This document shows, one piece after another, positions 1-9,359 of a stretch of 64,000 bases of DNA. The translations under genes and the position numbers were made by a program. Each line of letters starts with the position of its first letter. The stretch's first letter is position 1. The DNA is taken from NCBI RefSeq assembly GCF_026651875.1, contig NZ_CP104067.1:2046001-2110000 (forward strand). The letters run 5' to 3'. The notes under the pieces are model-generated. The model was not told the origin of the DNA. It saw nothing but the letters and a program-made list of their open reading frames with translations, and did no database searches. The DNA is from Alicyclobacillus fastidiosus. Its GTDB lineage: Bacteria > Bacillota > Bacilli > Alicyclobacillales > Alicyclobacillaceae.

Positions 1-1
1 A

Positions 2-364
2 ACCGCCAAACGCCTTGCCACGAGGATGGGAAAGGAGTCGGTTGAGGTCAATGAGTTCCCTGGGTTTGTGACCAGCCGAATTAGTTGCCTAGTTGGAAAC
101 GAGGCGATGAAGATGCTTCAGGAAGGTGTCGCCTCTGCACAAGACATCGACAAGGCTATTCAGTTGGGGCTGAATTACCCGATGGGACCGCTTGCGCTGG
201 CAGATTTGGTGGGCCTCGATTCACGGCTGCGGAATATGCAGTATCTGCATCAAAAGTTGGGAGAGACGTACCGCCCGGCACCTATTCTTGAGAAATATGT
301 AAAAGCAGGGCGGTTGGGGAGAAAAACGGGTAGGGGATTTTTCGATTACGCTTCGAAGTCGTAA
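2..364 (+). CDS. 3-hydroxyacyl-CoA (3-hydroxybutyryl-CoA) dehydrogenase, C-terminal part, truncated by the window edge
   Basis: The reading frame is open from base 2, so the gene starts outside the window. The visible 120 residues are the C-terminal helical domain of the NAD-dependent 3-hydroxyacyl-CoA dehydrogenase family. The domain begins with the linker 'NEFPGFVTSR', followed by 'NYPMGPLALADLVGLD' and the terminal 'GRKTGRGFFDY', all family signatures. The enzyme oxidises L-3-hydroxyacyl-CoA to 3-oxoacyl-CoA in the cytoplasm. It lies about 70 bases before an acyl-CoA dehydrogenase and then a thiolase, on the same strand, so the three enzymes fit one beta-oxidation or butanoate-type operon. 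The NAD-binding Rossmann domain is not in the window, so chain-length preference cannot be judged. Confidence 0.93.
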   Translation, partial: TAKRLATRMGKESVEVNEFPGFVTSRISCLVGNEAMKMLQEGVASAQDIDKAIQLGLNYPMGPLALADLVGLDSRLRNMQYLHQKLGETYRPAPILEKYVKAGRLGRKTGRGFFDYASKS

Positions 365-435
365 ACCAGTTGACCCACATGCGAACGAATTCGGCTGGGC
401 GAAGGAACTATCTAAGCTTTGAGGGGGCATCGAGG

Positions 436-1593
436 TTGGATTTTCGGTTGTCACAAGATATCGTAAGAATGAAGGAGACCGTCAGACAGTTTGTCGAAAA
501 CGAAGTAGAACCTTTGGCGATGAGGATAGAAGAGGAAGATGATGTGCCGCAAGCGCTACTCGACAAGTCCAAGGCACTTGGGTTGTTCGGCCTGAGCATT
601 CCGGAAGAATACGGCGGTATGGGTGTGAACATGGTCGGGAAATGCGCGCTCTACGAGGAACTTGGCAAAACTATCAACGGATATACCACCATTCTTGGGG
701 CACACAACGGAATCGGGTCGGTCGGCCTCGTCGAACTCTCGAACGAGGAGCAAAAGATGCGGTACCTGCCGAGGATGGCCAGCGGCGAGTGGATTGGCGC
801 GTTTGCGCTGACGGAGCCGCAGGCGGGATCGAATGCCGCGAACCTGCGGACGACGGCCGTGAAAAAGGGCGACAGGTACGTCTTGAATGGTCAGAAAATT
901 TACATTACAAACGCACCCATCGCACACGTGTTCACAGTGATGGCTGTGACCGATTCGGCGCTGGGAGCAAAGGGCATCACGTCCTTCATCGTCGAGCGGG
1001 ACTTCCCTGGTTTTCAAGTGGGGAGCATTGAGAAGAAGATGGGCTTACATGGATCGCACACGGCGCAGCTGTACTTTGAGGATGTCGAGGTGCCTGAAGA
1101 AAATGTCCTTGGGACCGCGGGTGCTGGGTATGTAAACGCTTTAAAAATTCTGGCGAACGGGCGAGCGGGATTGGCCGCGCGCTGCTTAGGGTCCTGTCAG
1201 TACCTGCTCGAAAAATCGGTCGCGTATGCGATGGAGCGAGAGCAATTTGGAAAGCCCATCTTTGAGCAACAGATCATCCAGCACTACCTGGCTGAAATGG
1301 CGCTGGAAATCGAGACGCTGCGCTCGATGACCTACCGCGTGGCGTGGATGTGCGACGAGGGACACAGCGTGATCAAGGAGGCCGCCATGCTGAAACTGTA
1401 CGGTTCGGAGGTGTACAACCGGATTGCCGACAAAGCGGTTCAAATCCATGGAGGCGTCGGTTATATCGCGGAGTATCCCATCGAGCGATTTTACCGGGAC
1501 GCACGCATCACCCGAATCTACGAGGGCACATCGGAAATTCAAAAGAATATCATCGCGGCACAACTGAAAAAGGAATATGCGGCGCGCGCTTAG
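436..1593 (+). CDS. Acyl-CoA dehydrogenase (FAD-dependent)
   Basis: Family acyl-CoA dehydrogenase: alpha,beta-desaturation of acyl-CoA with electrons passed to ETF. Visible signatures are 'GAFALTEPQAGSN' near residue 120 (FAD/substrate contact) and 'RIYEGTSEIQ' near residue 360. The latter carries the glutamate that acts as catalytic base in short- and medium-chain enzymes. I chose TTG at 436 because GAGGGGG lies 8 bases upstream and the product is then 385 residues, the usual family length. Earlier in-frame starts (TTG 370, ATG 379) add about 20 residues without family resemblance. It follows the 3-hydroxyacyl-CoA dehydrogenase and precedes a thiolase by about 45 bases, which fits co-transcription. 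Confidence 0.93.
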   Translation: MDFRLSQDIVRMKETVRQFVENEVEPLAMRIEEEDDVPQALLDKSKALGLFGLSIPEEYGGMGVNMVGKCALYEELGKTINGYTTILGAHNGIGSVGLVELSNEEQKMRYLPRMASGEWIGAFALTEPQAGSNAANLRTTAVKKGDRYVLNGQKIYITNAPIAHVFTVMAVTDSALGAKGITSFIVERDFPGFQVGSIEKKMGLHGSHTAQLYFEDVEVPEENVLGTAGAGYVNALKILANGRAGLAARCLGSCQYLLEKSVAYAMEREQFGKPIFEQQIIQHYLAEMALEIETLRSMTYRVAWMCDEGHSVIKEAAMLKLYGSEVYNRIADKAVQIHGGVGYIAEYPIERFYRDARITRIYEGTSEIQKNIIAAQLKKEYAARA

Positions 1594-1637
1594 CTTCGGG
1601 ATCTGACAAGGGTTGAACATGAGGGGAGAGGTTGTGC

Positions 1638-2831
1638 ATGGAGCAGGTTTGGCTTGTCGAATATGTTCGGACGCCCATCGGGCGCCAAGGTGGGGTGCTT
1701 AAGCGCATCCGCCCGGACGATCTCGCCGCCCACGTCATCCAATCCGTCGTCGCGCGAAGCGGCGTGAGTCCGGATGAGATTGACGAAGTCATTATGGGGT
1801 GCGTCAATCAGGCCGGCGAGGACAATCGGAATGTCGCGCGGATGGCCACACTGCTTGCCGGCTTGCCAGAGCATGTACCCGGTATCACCGTCAATCGCCT
1901 GTGTGCGTCCGGGCTCGACGCGGTGAATCAAGCGGCGCGAGCGATTGCCCTTGGCGAAATCCAGATGGCCGTCGCAGGTGGCGTCGAGAGCATGACCCGC
2001 GCGCCGCTCGTCCTCCAGAAACCTGAGGTCGAATACGTCCGGGGAAATCAAACCTTGTGGGACACGGCACTCGGGTGGCGAATGATGAATCCCAACTTTC
2101 CGTACCCGTTCGAGAGCATGGGTGAAACCGCGGAGAACGTCGCGCAACAGTACGGAATAGACCGCAATGACCAAGACCTCTTTGCGCTCGCCAGTCAACG
2201 CAAGACCGCAAAGGCGCAGGCGCAAGGGGTGTTTCAAGAGGAAATCGCGCCAATTGTCGTTCGCGGACAGACGGGTGAATACGCGATTGACACCGATGAG
2301 CACCCACGGCCCGACGTGAGCGCAGAATCGCTGGCCAAGTTGCGACCTGTGTTCCGCGAAGGGGGAACGGTTACCGCTGGGAACTCTTCTGGAATCAACG
2401 ACGGAGCTGCAGCACTCCTCCTCGTCTCCGAGACGAAGGGGCGGGAATTGGGCCTCTTACCCATGGCGCGCTACGTCGTGAGTGCGTCCGCTGGCGTAAG
2501 CCCGCGGACGATGGGGCTGGGCCCCATCCCAGCCACACAGAAGGCGCTGCGACTCGCGGGACTGTCCATCGCGGACGTCGACGTCTTTGAACTCAACGAA
2601 GCGTTCGCGGCGCAGTCGCTCGCCTGTATCCGTGAACTGGGCATCCCGATGGATCGCGTGAACCCAAACGGAGGGGCCATCGCGCTCGGGCATCCGCTGG
2701 GCTGTTCTGGCGCCAGACTGATTGGCACGCTCGCACGTCAATTACAGCGAACGCGTAGCCGGTACGGGGTCGCTACGCTGTGCGTCGGAGTGGGTCAAGG
2801 GGTCGCCACAGTCATCGAACACGTCGAATGA
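1638..2831 (+). CDS. Thiolase (acetyl-CoA acyltransferase / acetyltransferase)
   Basis: 397 residues, normal thiolase length. It cleaves 3-ketoacyl-CoA to acetyl-CoA plus a shortened acyl-CoA, or runs in the condensation direction. The nucleophilic cysteine is in '[10 protein letters not shown]' (about residue 88). The '[10 protein letters not shown]' block follows, then the histidine in '[14 protein letters not shown]' (about 352) and the second catalytic cysteine in 'TLCVGVGQG' (about 380). The last motif is usually CxGGGxG, so valine replaces a glycine here. ATG 1638 is preceded by GAGGGGAGAG at a 7-base spacing. It is the last gene of the operon. Biosynthetic and degradative thiolases cannot be separated with certainty, but the neighbours favour degradation. 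Confidence 0.92.
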   Translation: MEQVWLVEYVRTPIGRQGGVLKRIRPDDLAAHVIQSVVARSGVSPDEIDEVIMGCVNQAGEDNRNVARMATLLAGLPEHVPGITVNRLCASGLDAVNQAARAIALGEIQMAVAGGVESMTRAPLVLQKPEVEYVRGNQTLWDTALGWRMMNPNFPYPFESMGETAENVAQQYGIDRNDQDLFALASQRKTAKAQAQGVFQEEIAPIVVRGQTGEYAIDTDEHPRPDVSAESLAKLRPVFREGGTVTAGNSSGINDGAAALLLVSETKGRELGLLPMARYVVSASAGVSPRTMGLGPIPATQKALRLAGLSIADVDVFELNEAFAAQSLACIRELGIPMDRVNPNGGAIALGHPLGCSGARLIGTLARQLQRTRSRYGVATLCVGVGQGVATVIEHVE

Positions 2832-3339
2832 GGCCGTATTGAGCAATGGGCCGGGAACAGGCGCGGGTATACGTTCTGAACCGCAGGCGGGGCCGCATTT
2901 CCCGCTGGAAGCGACGTCAACCATCTCAGCGGTGCAGTGGATATGGTCACGAAAAAACAAAGTTGAACACTCAAAAGCCTTGGTGGGCAGCATGTGCTAT
3001 CAGACACCCATTTCGACTCCAAAATTAAAGTTGTATACCAAGGGGTTTCCGCTTTGTGGGGGGGCAGGAAAATAAAGTCGTAACTGATTCATGTCCGTGT
3101 AGGACTTCAAAGCCAGGCGAGCTTCAGTATTTTTTTACTGTTTGTAACATGTTTATGCATCTTTCGAGTGCCCATCTTGTTCAGTTAAGGCACCCGTTAA
3201 CGCACCCGTTAACGCAGTAAGGGCTCATGCTAGTCAGTCGCATATGCCCATTTAAGCCGGGTGCTCAGCATTCGACTACGTGGTCCAAAACTGGGACGAT
3301 CGATGAAAGAGGGACAAACATTGCACAAGCGGATCGAGT
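2832..3339. other. Gene-poor stretch with a 12-base tandem repeat
   Basis: No convincing gene is visible on either strand. Two perfect tandem copies of GCACCCGTTAAC lie at 3190-3213, followed by GCAGTAAGG. A related block with TAACGCAGTAA occurs near 9180-9196 in another intergenic region. From about 3260 weak traces in shifted frames may be the upstream continuation of the dead beta-galactosidase gene. Confidence 0.4.
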
Positions 3340-4890
3340 GACAGGATTCTGTCGTTTCATCAAGGTCTGCCAGACGACTACCCTTCATTTCATTTTGAAT
3401 TTGGAGAGTTTTGGCGAAATTACACGAAGCAATATGTCGGGAAACTGAGGGAATTTTATCCTGGCCACATCGGCTATGACAATTATCACGACCTGGTACT
3501 CTCTGCTGCTTACACAAAAGCAATTTCCGGTACAGAACAGCCTCTCTTCTCCGCGGAATTTCAATCTGGACGTTTGGCGGACCGGCCCAAATTGTACCCG
3601 CAGGACTTAGATTTAAATACCCGCACCTGCGTCGCACATGGAATGAATGCACTGAATTACTATATGTTTGTCGCAGGAGAAAACTACGAAGAAATCGGTT
3701 TGTTCGGACGCCGGCACGAGTGGCAGGCACCAATTGACTCGAATGGGGATCTTCGCCCGAATTATGATAAGGCCCGTCACTTGGGGTCCGTATTTAAAAC
3801 AGTTGGCTAGCAATTGCTAAATTGCCCAAAGAAAGTCCATACCTTCGTGGGTTTTAACCCAAACGACTACATGTCGGAGCTCGTTGAAGATCGGGATCGC
3901 ACTATCTTAAATGAAGTGATTGCGAAGCGGGAGCATTTCGCGTTTGATGGCATGATCCGTCTGCTAGTCGGAGCAAACATTCAATTTGAAGCGGTTGATT
4001 TATTGCAGGAGTTCACTGTGACAGAAGTACCTACCTTATGGGTGTTTTCTACTCAATATATGGACCGAGAACTACAAAAACGATTATCAGAATATGCTCG
4101 AGCAGGTGGAAAATTGATGCTGTATCCCGAAATTCCAGTTCTGGACCTGCAGGGTCATTCATGCAGGCTATTGGCTGAAGAACTCGGGCTTGGTGAATGG
4201 GAGGTGATTGGTGGCGTAGACACGCTTGAGGTCCTCAGTAGCGATTCCGTTCTAGTTAGACAGCGGTTGAAATTCTCATCGTTTGAAGGCGAAGTCCTGG
4301 CTACACGTACCCGAGATGGGAGACAAGAAGTAGCTGCCTATAAGAAGTCTGTTGGCGCTGGGGAAGTCGTCGTTCTCGGTCTCGCAATCGGCCAAGAATA
4401 CGGATACCAACTTGATGTAATTAGAGAGATTGCAAATAACGTCGGAATTCAGGGCCACCTCGTGGCAACGAATGGTGAGCTATCGCTTGTTGAGCGTACG
4501 AATGGCAAAGAGTCCTTCATTTTTGTTACCAATTACGATGATGTCGTCCAAAGAACAATCGTATTTGAAGATGGCACTCCATTGTTTGATGGTGAGGAGA
4601 TTATGTTGCCGCCGCGCTCCGGAGCCATCTATGTTCGCAACTTGGAGATTGCAAAGGATTTAACGATTTCATACGCCACTGTGGAATTAATTGAGTTGCT
4701 CGTCGACGACGACAAGGTGGAACTGTGCGTGCAACCGATTGGCGCCAGAGGGTCAATTTCAATGCATACCAATGGCAACTGGCATGTCACGCATGGCACA
4801 GTTGAAGCCGGCGAGAGGATCGTAATTCGCGACATTACAGATCGATTAACGATTGTCTTTTCCAACGCCAAACAAGTTGTATCTCAATAA
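3340..4890 (+). pseudogene. Beta-galactosidase-like glycoside hydrolase (GH35/GH42 type), 3' remnant with in-frame amber stop
   Basis: The frame from about 3343 encodes a TIM-barrel end, with 'HFEFGEFW', 'PLFSAEFQSGRLADRP' and 'HGMNALNYYMFVAGENYE'. 'FSAEFQ' fits the catalytic-glutamate strand of GH35-like enzymes. The frame stops at TAG 3808-3810 and continues in the same frame from 3811 to 4890 with the glutamine-amidotransferase-like and beta-sandwich domains of such enzymes. One base change therefore splits the gene. The N-terminal half of the barrel is missing, and upstream of 3340 only frame-broken traces remain. The intact enzyme would release galactose or a related sugar from a glycan. 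It heads a decayed sugar locus with an isomerase and an oxidoreductase. The exact GH family is an inference. Confidence 0.75.
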
Positions 4891-4908
4891 CGAATCGGGG
4901 TTGAAATC

Positions 4909-5704
4909 ATGAAAATTTGTGTTGCATCCCTTTTCGTTCCACGGATTGTTACAGGAGAGAAAGATGGATGTATTTGGATATCTGGAAAGTACGAAATACC
5001 GTTATAACCTGAATGCCGCGGACATTTGGAATGGCATGTTAGAGAATATTGGTGACGATGACTATCTTACAAAGGTTCGACAAGCGATGGATGAGAGAGG
5101 TTTACACTTAGCCAACTTATGCGTTGATGGAGCGCATTTGTGGGAATCGGATCCCGAAATGAGAGAACAGAACTACCGCCATGCCCTTGCGAATTTGCAT
5201 GCCGCTGAAGTTTTGGGTGCACGCACCGTTCGCATCGATATGGGGGGGCGAGAGTCGGAACTGTCCGAGGAACAGTTTGAGTATACGGTCAAGTGGTATC
5301 AAGAATATGCGCATCGTGCGCAGGAAAACGGATATATGATTGGACCCGAAAACCATTGGGGAGCTTCACGAGTGCCGGCGAATATTAAAAAAATCTATGA
5401 AGCGGTCGATAATCCGTCATTTGGAATTCTTCTTCACTTTGAGAACTGGGACACCGACGAAGAGAACGGGGACCGACTTTGTGCCCCGTATGCGTTTCAC
5501 ACGCATTTAGCAGCTTGGGTTGAACCGAGGTATGAAGATAAGCTGAAAATTCTAGCGGATACTGGTTATTCTGGTTATCTCGGAGTAGAACATCATTCTG
5601 GGGAAAACGAATACATTCAGGTGGAGTGGCAGTTGGCCAGCCTACGCAGAACAGCAAGCCAATTGGCGCGTTCAAAGACTCAGATGGGGGGTGAACTCGG
5701 ATGA
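4909..5704 (+). pseudogene. Sugar phosphate isomerase/epimerase (xylose isomerase-like TIM barrel), frameshifted near its start
   Basis: The body from about 4935 is a xylose isomerase-like TIM barrel protein of about 260 residues, with 'ANLCVDGAHLWES', 'MIGPENHWG', 'FGILLHFENWD' and 'HTHLAAW'. The natural start appears to be ATG 4909 (MKICVASL). That frame runs into the wrong phase after a run of four T at 4931-4934. Removing one T restores MKICVASLSFHGLLQE and joins the two parts. A restart is possible at ATG 4964, with AGGAG about 10 bases upstream, which would give a shortened protein. The stop overlaps the next ATG (ATGA at 5701-5704), so the two genes were translationally coupled. The lesion could also be a homopolymer read error. 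Confidence 0.72.
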
Positions 5705-6823
5705 ATCATGTTCGGGTGGGGGTTATTGGCATCGGCTTAATTGGGAAACATCACTTGGAGAATTACGCGAAAATTGACGGAGTAGACGTCGTCGCGGTTG
5801 CAGACATCAATGCAGCGGAGTTGAGGCGTGTTGCCGATCAATACAATATTCCGCACGTGTATACCGATTTTCGTCAGCTCCTACAACGTGACGACTTGGA
5901 TGCGGTCGATGTGTGTCTTCACAACAACTATCACACGGGTCGCGATTGCTGCCATTATGGCTGGTAAACATGTGTATTGTGAAAAACCAATTGCGGGTTC
6001 CTACGCAGACGGCAAATCCATGGTCGACGCTGCGAAAGAGTGTGGTAAAAAACTTCACATCCAGCTGAGTACCTTGTACTCCCTAGAGGCGAAGGCTGCA
6101 AAACTCCTGATTGATGAAGGAAAACTAGGCAAAATTTATCATGCACGGTCCACGGGATACCGACGACGCGGCCGTCCATATGTCGATGGCTATGGTACCG
6201 AGTATTTCACCAAAAGGGAAACAGCATCAGGTGGCGCCTTGTTGGATATGGGCGTGTATCATCTCGCGCAACTATTGTATTTATTGGGGACTCCAGAAGT
6301 TACTACGGTGTCCGGAAGAATCTATCAAGAGATAGACATGGACGAGAAGAGAAGGACGACGAGCGGTTTTGATGTGGAGGAATTGGCAGTAGGATTTGTG
6401 AGGTTTCGGGACGGTCTGACTCTTGACGTAATTGAATCTTGGGCGATCCAACTAAATGGATTTGAAGGGAGCAGTATTGCCGGGACGAAGGGCGGCATTC
6501 GTCTACCTGGCATTACCAACTCAAAAAGTACGCCTCTCAGTTACCATACGACAATATGTGACATGGAAATGGACAGTACCTTTGACTTGAATGCCGCTGA
6601 TTATCGCTGGCATCAATTGAAAGATAATACGGATGCCTATGACTCATCACAGCACCATTGGATCGCGGCGCTGCAAGGAAGAGTAGAACTACTGCCGACT
6701 GCAGAAATTGCCTTGCAAACCATGTTAATCAGTGAGGGGATTTATTTGTCTGACCACCTTAACCAGGAAGTTAAGGCGGATGATGTCGTCGCAATGTCTA
6801 GGTCATGTTGTGTTCAACTATAG
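5701..6823 (+). pseudogene. Gfo/Idh/MocA-family NAD(P)-dependent oxidoreductase, frameshifted
   Basis: The first 80 residues form a Rossmann fold ('[13 protein letters not shown]'). The frame then breaks near 5937. The +1-related frame continues at once with the family signature '[18 protein letters not shown]' and runs to 6823 with the substrate domain ('GGALLDMGVYHLAQLLYLLG'). The junction lacks one residue between HT and VA, compared with the usual H-x-P-V-A pattern. This suggests loss of two bases, for example CC from ACGCCGGTC. Family members oxidise or epimerise sugars, inositols and sugar acids with NAD(P). Overlap with the isomerase stop shows a former operon. No start in the second frame would give the cofactor domain, so the product is almost certainly inactive. 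Confidence 0.8.
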
Positions 6824-6925
6824 AAATCGGGGTATGCGTAGTAATTGAATGATAACTGGAAATAAGCAATCGCTGTATTCCAGCCAGGGTCACATGATTG
6901 ATACTGTCACACATACGTATGCCTC

Positions 6926-7087
6926 GAAGAGTTGTCGATTGCCATTGCAGAGTATATCGAGAAACACGGAATGGACTGGGGTCGGTTCATGACTGCGGGC
7001 GGATTCATTGGTCATCGGTCATCATCGCCCTGGTCCTCCATCGAATAGTCGGCGGTCTGACGGTCGGCGCCATTCTCCGTGGTACGG
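6926..7087 (+). pseudogene. C-terminal remnant of a sugar ABC transporter permease (MalG-like)
   Basis: In one frame 6926-7012 reads 'ELSIAIAEYIEKHGMDWG' and 'RFMTAGGFIG'. In another frame 7013-7080 reads 'VIIALVLHRIVGGLTVGAI'. Joined, these match the usual end of MalG/UgpE-type permeases, where a last membrane helix is followed by QRxIVGGLTxGAVKG. At least one frameshift separates the pieces and the rest of the gene is missing. It supports the view that a sugar importer once accompanied the dead beta-galactosidase, isomerase and oxidoreductase genes. Assignment rests on about 50 residues. Confidence 0.5.
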
Positions 7088-7318
7088 CAACGGATATTAC
7101 ACAAGATGATATGTGGTGGTTGACTCGGATTAATGAAATGGCGGCTGACTCACATGGTAAAGAGCAGCTCACTAGGTGTTAAGTGGTTCGGGTTGTAAAT
7201 GAATTTTATATCATCCGGCATAATTGTCTCCAAGGAGAGGCGTATGTGGTGATGGTGTAGTAGCAATTGGAGAATTGTCTGGCATATTCCACCGGTATGT
7301 AAAATATGGTAAATTGAC

Positions 7319-7352
7319 GGGGACGAGGTTTCCCCGTACCGGATTCCTGTGC
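7319..7352. repeat. 34-base sequence shared with the end of the IS1182-like transposase
   Basis: These 34 bases, starting GGGGACGAGGTTTCCCC and ending ATTCCTGTGC, occur again exactly at 11109-11142 inside the terminal codons of the IS1182-like transposase. Here they run straight into the first IS110 copy. They are either the flank into which IS110 inserted or the true outer end of that IS110 element. Confidence 0.8.
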
Positions 7353-8334
7353 CTTCAGTCCCGACCTTCAACCCTAATTACAATTATTCTTTACTACAGT
7401 TCTTTTCCAAAACTTATACTGCAGTCGATGTCTCCATCTGCCGCTCTGCCTCACAAGCAATGGCCCATATAAATCCCAACAATTCTCTTGCCACTGAAGT
7501 GACGGCTACATTGTGATGCTTACCTCGTGATATCATCTTCACATACTTTCGATGAAGCCTGTCCTGTGCTCGCCAAGCAATGTCCTGTACCTTGGGACTC
7601 TGCCCTTCTTGCCGCTTACGAATCTTTCCTTTAATAGCGGGTTTGTATCGGTAACACCATGCTGCCTCTCCTAGGAACCCGTCTAAGATGTGAATTCCCA
7701 GACTCCGTGATTCTTCCTTGCTTTCGAGATACCCCGCTCGAATACTCGGATGGTACTAATCCAGCGTACGCCATCAACTGCTTTGGATTCCGGAAACGAC
7801 GAAACTCCCCAACCTCAGCGACCAAGGAGGTTGCGATGACCTCTGCAACACCCTTCAGTGTTTGCAAAGCCTGAATCACTGGAGTTCTCTCGCTTTCCGT
7901 TGCCTCCAAATGTATAGCTGCCTCAAGAGGTTTGAGACGTCCCTCAATCTCGTCTAAATGATGCAAATACTCCTGGTACACCACTTGCTCTCGACGATCC
8001 GTCCATTTGAGACCGTCCAACCACCGACGATACATAGCCCCCAAGCACTAAGCTTAGTTTCAGGACGCCGATTATGTCTGAGTAGGAACTTGGATAGCCG
8101 ATGCCTTGCCCGTGTACGGTCTTCCACCGCATCTTCCCGTGCCCGCACTAAATCCCGTAATGACTCGTTTTCCTCATTTGGAACAAAGACTGCAACCAAC
8201 TCTCCAGCCCTGAACAATTGTGCCAATCTCAACGCATCTCGCTTGTCTGTCTTCACTCGGTCTCCTTGGCGAACTGGAATGAGGGATGGTGCGACAACGG
8301 TACACGGCATGTCCATTGCACGCAGTAGTTGATA
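7343..8334 (-). mobile_element. IS110-family element, copy 1, lacking its 5' end (transposase pseudogene)
   Basis: Nearly identical to 13686-14677 at a constant offset of 6343 bases; the match ends abruptly at 8334. The transposase (minus strand, 7414 to 8334) therefore lacks about the first 70 residues, including the first catalytic aspartate. What remains shows 'VVAPSLIP' and 'GDRVKTDKRDALRLAQL', which carries the DD pair of the DEDD domain. The transposase_20 part follows ('LKGVAEVIATSLVAEVGEF', 'AYAGLVPSE'). Two frameshifts break it: at a run of five C at 8038-8042 and at about 7675-7679. Both are present at the same positions in copy 2. Sequence upstream of 8334 on the gene's 5' side is unrelated to the element. 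Confidence 0.85.
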
Positions 8335-8554
8335 TATGACTAGCGACATAAAGGCTCCTGCATCTAGGAGTCAGTTTTTAACCCGAGCAGATGATTGCTT
8401 TGTTGAACGAGGTCTTGAAATCTATCCGTGCTTTCGTATTCAATCTGCGACTCAGCGAGAGAAAACAGATAAATGCCCTCCGTCATTCACCGCGACTGCT
8501 TTGTTACCCCCAACATAATTTACTAGCAAGTCAAGACGAGAGGGGGATTTTAAA

Positions 8555-8719
8555 GTGGTTCGGTCAAATGTCAAAACATTTAAATTTAGAGTGGGCAAGA
8601 ACCAATTCATCTTGGTACAAATTTTCCAAAGGTCAACGGCGACGGCGGCGGGAGGAAACGCATTGGCGAGCAATGCAGCGAACATACGAATTTTCAAATC
8701 CATAAAGAAGAAGCGTTAA
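8555..8719 (+). CDS. Small polybasic protein with a GNALA motif (54 residues), unrecognised family
   Basis: GTG 8555 is preceded by AGGGGG at an 8-base spacing, and the frame ends at TAA 8717-8719. By my reading the product has 12 Lys/Arg and no Asp or Glu. The second half, 'STATAAGGNALASNAANIRI', aligns with 'TATATANFGNALAANQANVR' of the next ORF 60 bases downstream. The two are therefore tandem paralogues. Neither has Cys or a signal peptide. No function is assigned. Possible roles include a spore-associated small protein, a peptide precursor or a nucleic-acid binder, but nothing in the sequence decides this. The good ribosome sites and shared terminator make both likely real. Confidence 0.5.
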   Translation: MVRSNVKTFKFRVGKNQFILVQIFQRSTATAAGGNALASNAANIRIFKSIKKKR

Positions 8720-8779
8720 CTAGCCGAATGCTAGAGATAGGTTTTTACCCTTTATCGAATTTGAAAGGGGGTGAAATCT

Positions 8780-8905
8780 ATGAAGAAAAAGCATGCATTT
8801 AAAAGAAACCGTGTTCGCATCACACAAACTGCTACAGCAACAGCGAATTTTGGTAATGCTCTCGCAGCGAACCAAGCAAACGTGCGCGTCGCTCGCGGTA
8901 AGTAA
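8780..8905 (+). CDS. Small polybasic protein with a GNALA motif (41 residues), paralogue of the upstream ORF
   Basis: ATG 8780 has the strong ribosome site AAAGGGGGTG about 6 bases upstream. The product starts MKKKHAFKRNRVRITQ and ends 'GNALAANQANVRVARGK'. It has ten Lys/Arg and no acidic residue. The Thr/Ala repeat 'TATATA' precedes the GNALA core. A 13-bp terminator hairpin follows 23 bases after the stop, which suggests the pair forms one short transcript. No family is recognised. Confidence 0.6.
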   Translation: MKKKHAFKRNRVRITQTATATANFGNALAANQANVRVARGK

Positions 8906-8927
8906 GTAATCAGCTATTAACTCAGAT

Positions 8928-8961
8928 AAGTGGGAGAGGAACTTTTATCCTCTCCCACTTT
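8928..8961 (+). terminator. Rho-independent terminator after the small ORF pair
   Basis: AAGTGGGAGAGGA and TCCTCTCCCACTT form a perfect 13-bp stem around a 7-base loop. It follows the 41-residue ORF. The 3' T-run is short, and the hairpin could also serve the minus-strand fragment that ends at 8963. Confidence 0.75.
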
Positions 8962-8962
8962 A

Positions 8963-9155
8963 CTAGGAGCTCTCATGGATTTCAAGCTTGCGATAGGTGC
9001 CATAACCACACTTGATTCGAACATAACCCAGTAAGTGCCGACGAATCGCCGTACAATTGACACTTAGGAGTCACGGAACCTTGTTCGTATAAATCGATTT
9101 TAGCCATATCCACTTCAATCGCTCCCGAGTGGCACACAGTACAACACCCAACCAC
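8963..9155 (-). pseudogene. Small zinc-ribbon protein remnant, frameshifted
   Basis: On the minus strand, GTG 9155 opens a frame reading 'CCTVCHSGAIEVDMAKIDLY' and then EQGSVTPKC. Just after this the adjacent frame continues with 'RRHLLGYVRIKCGYGTY' and 'RKLEIHESS' to a stop at 8963. Joined, this is a small protein with spaced cysteine pairs of zinc-ribbon type. The join needs about two extra bases, so a short deletion is likely. No protein family is recognised and the start is uncertain. Confidence 0.35.
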
Positions 9156-9359
9156 TACGCGACTCTTCTGTTAACCTGTCCGCTAACGCAGTAACAGTTC
9201 AACACCGATACCGTATATTTATGTGTAACGTCTGGGGCAACATCTTATTTATTTTCCGTTGTGTCTACATTTAGAGCCTAACACCAGATGTCCGGATATA
9301 TTCTCGCGTAGACTCACATCTAAAACACACTTCAAAAATTAAGTTTCAACCGGGGGAGC

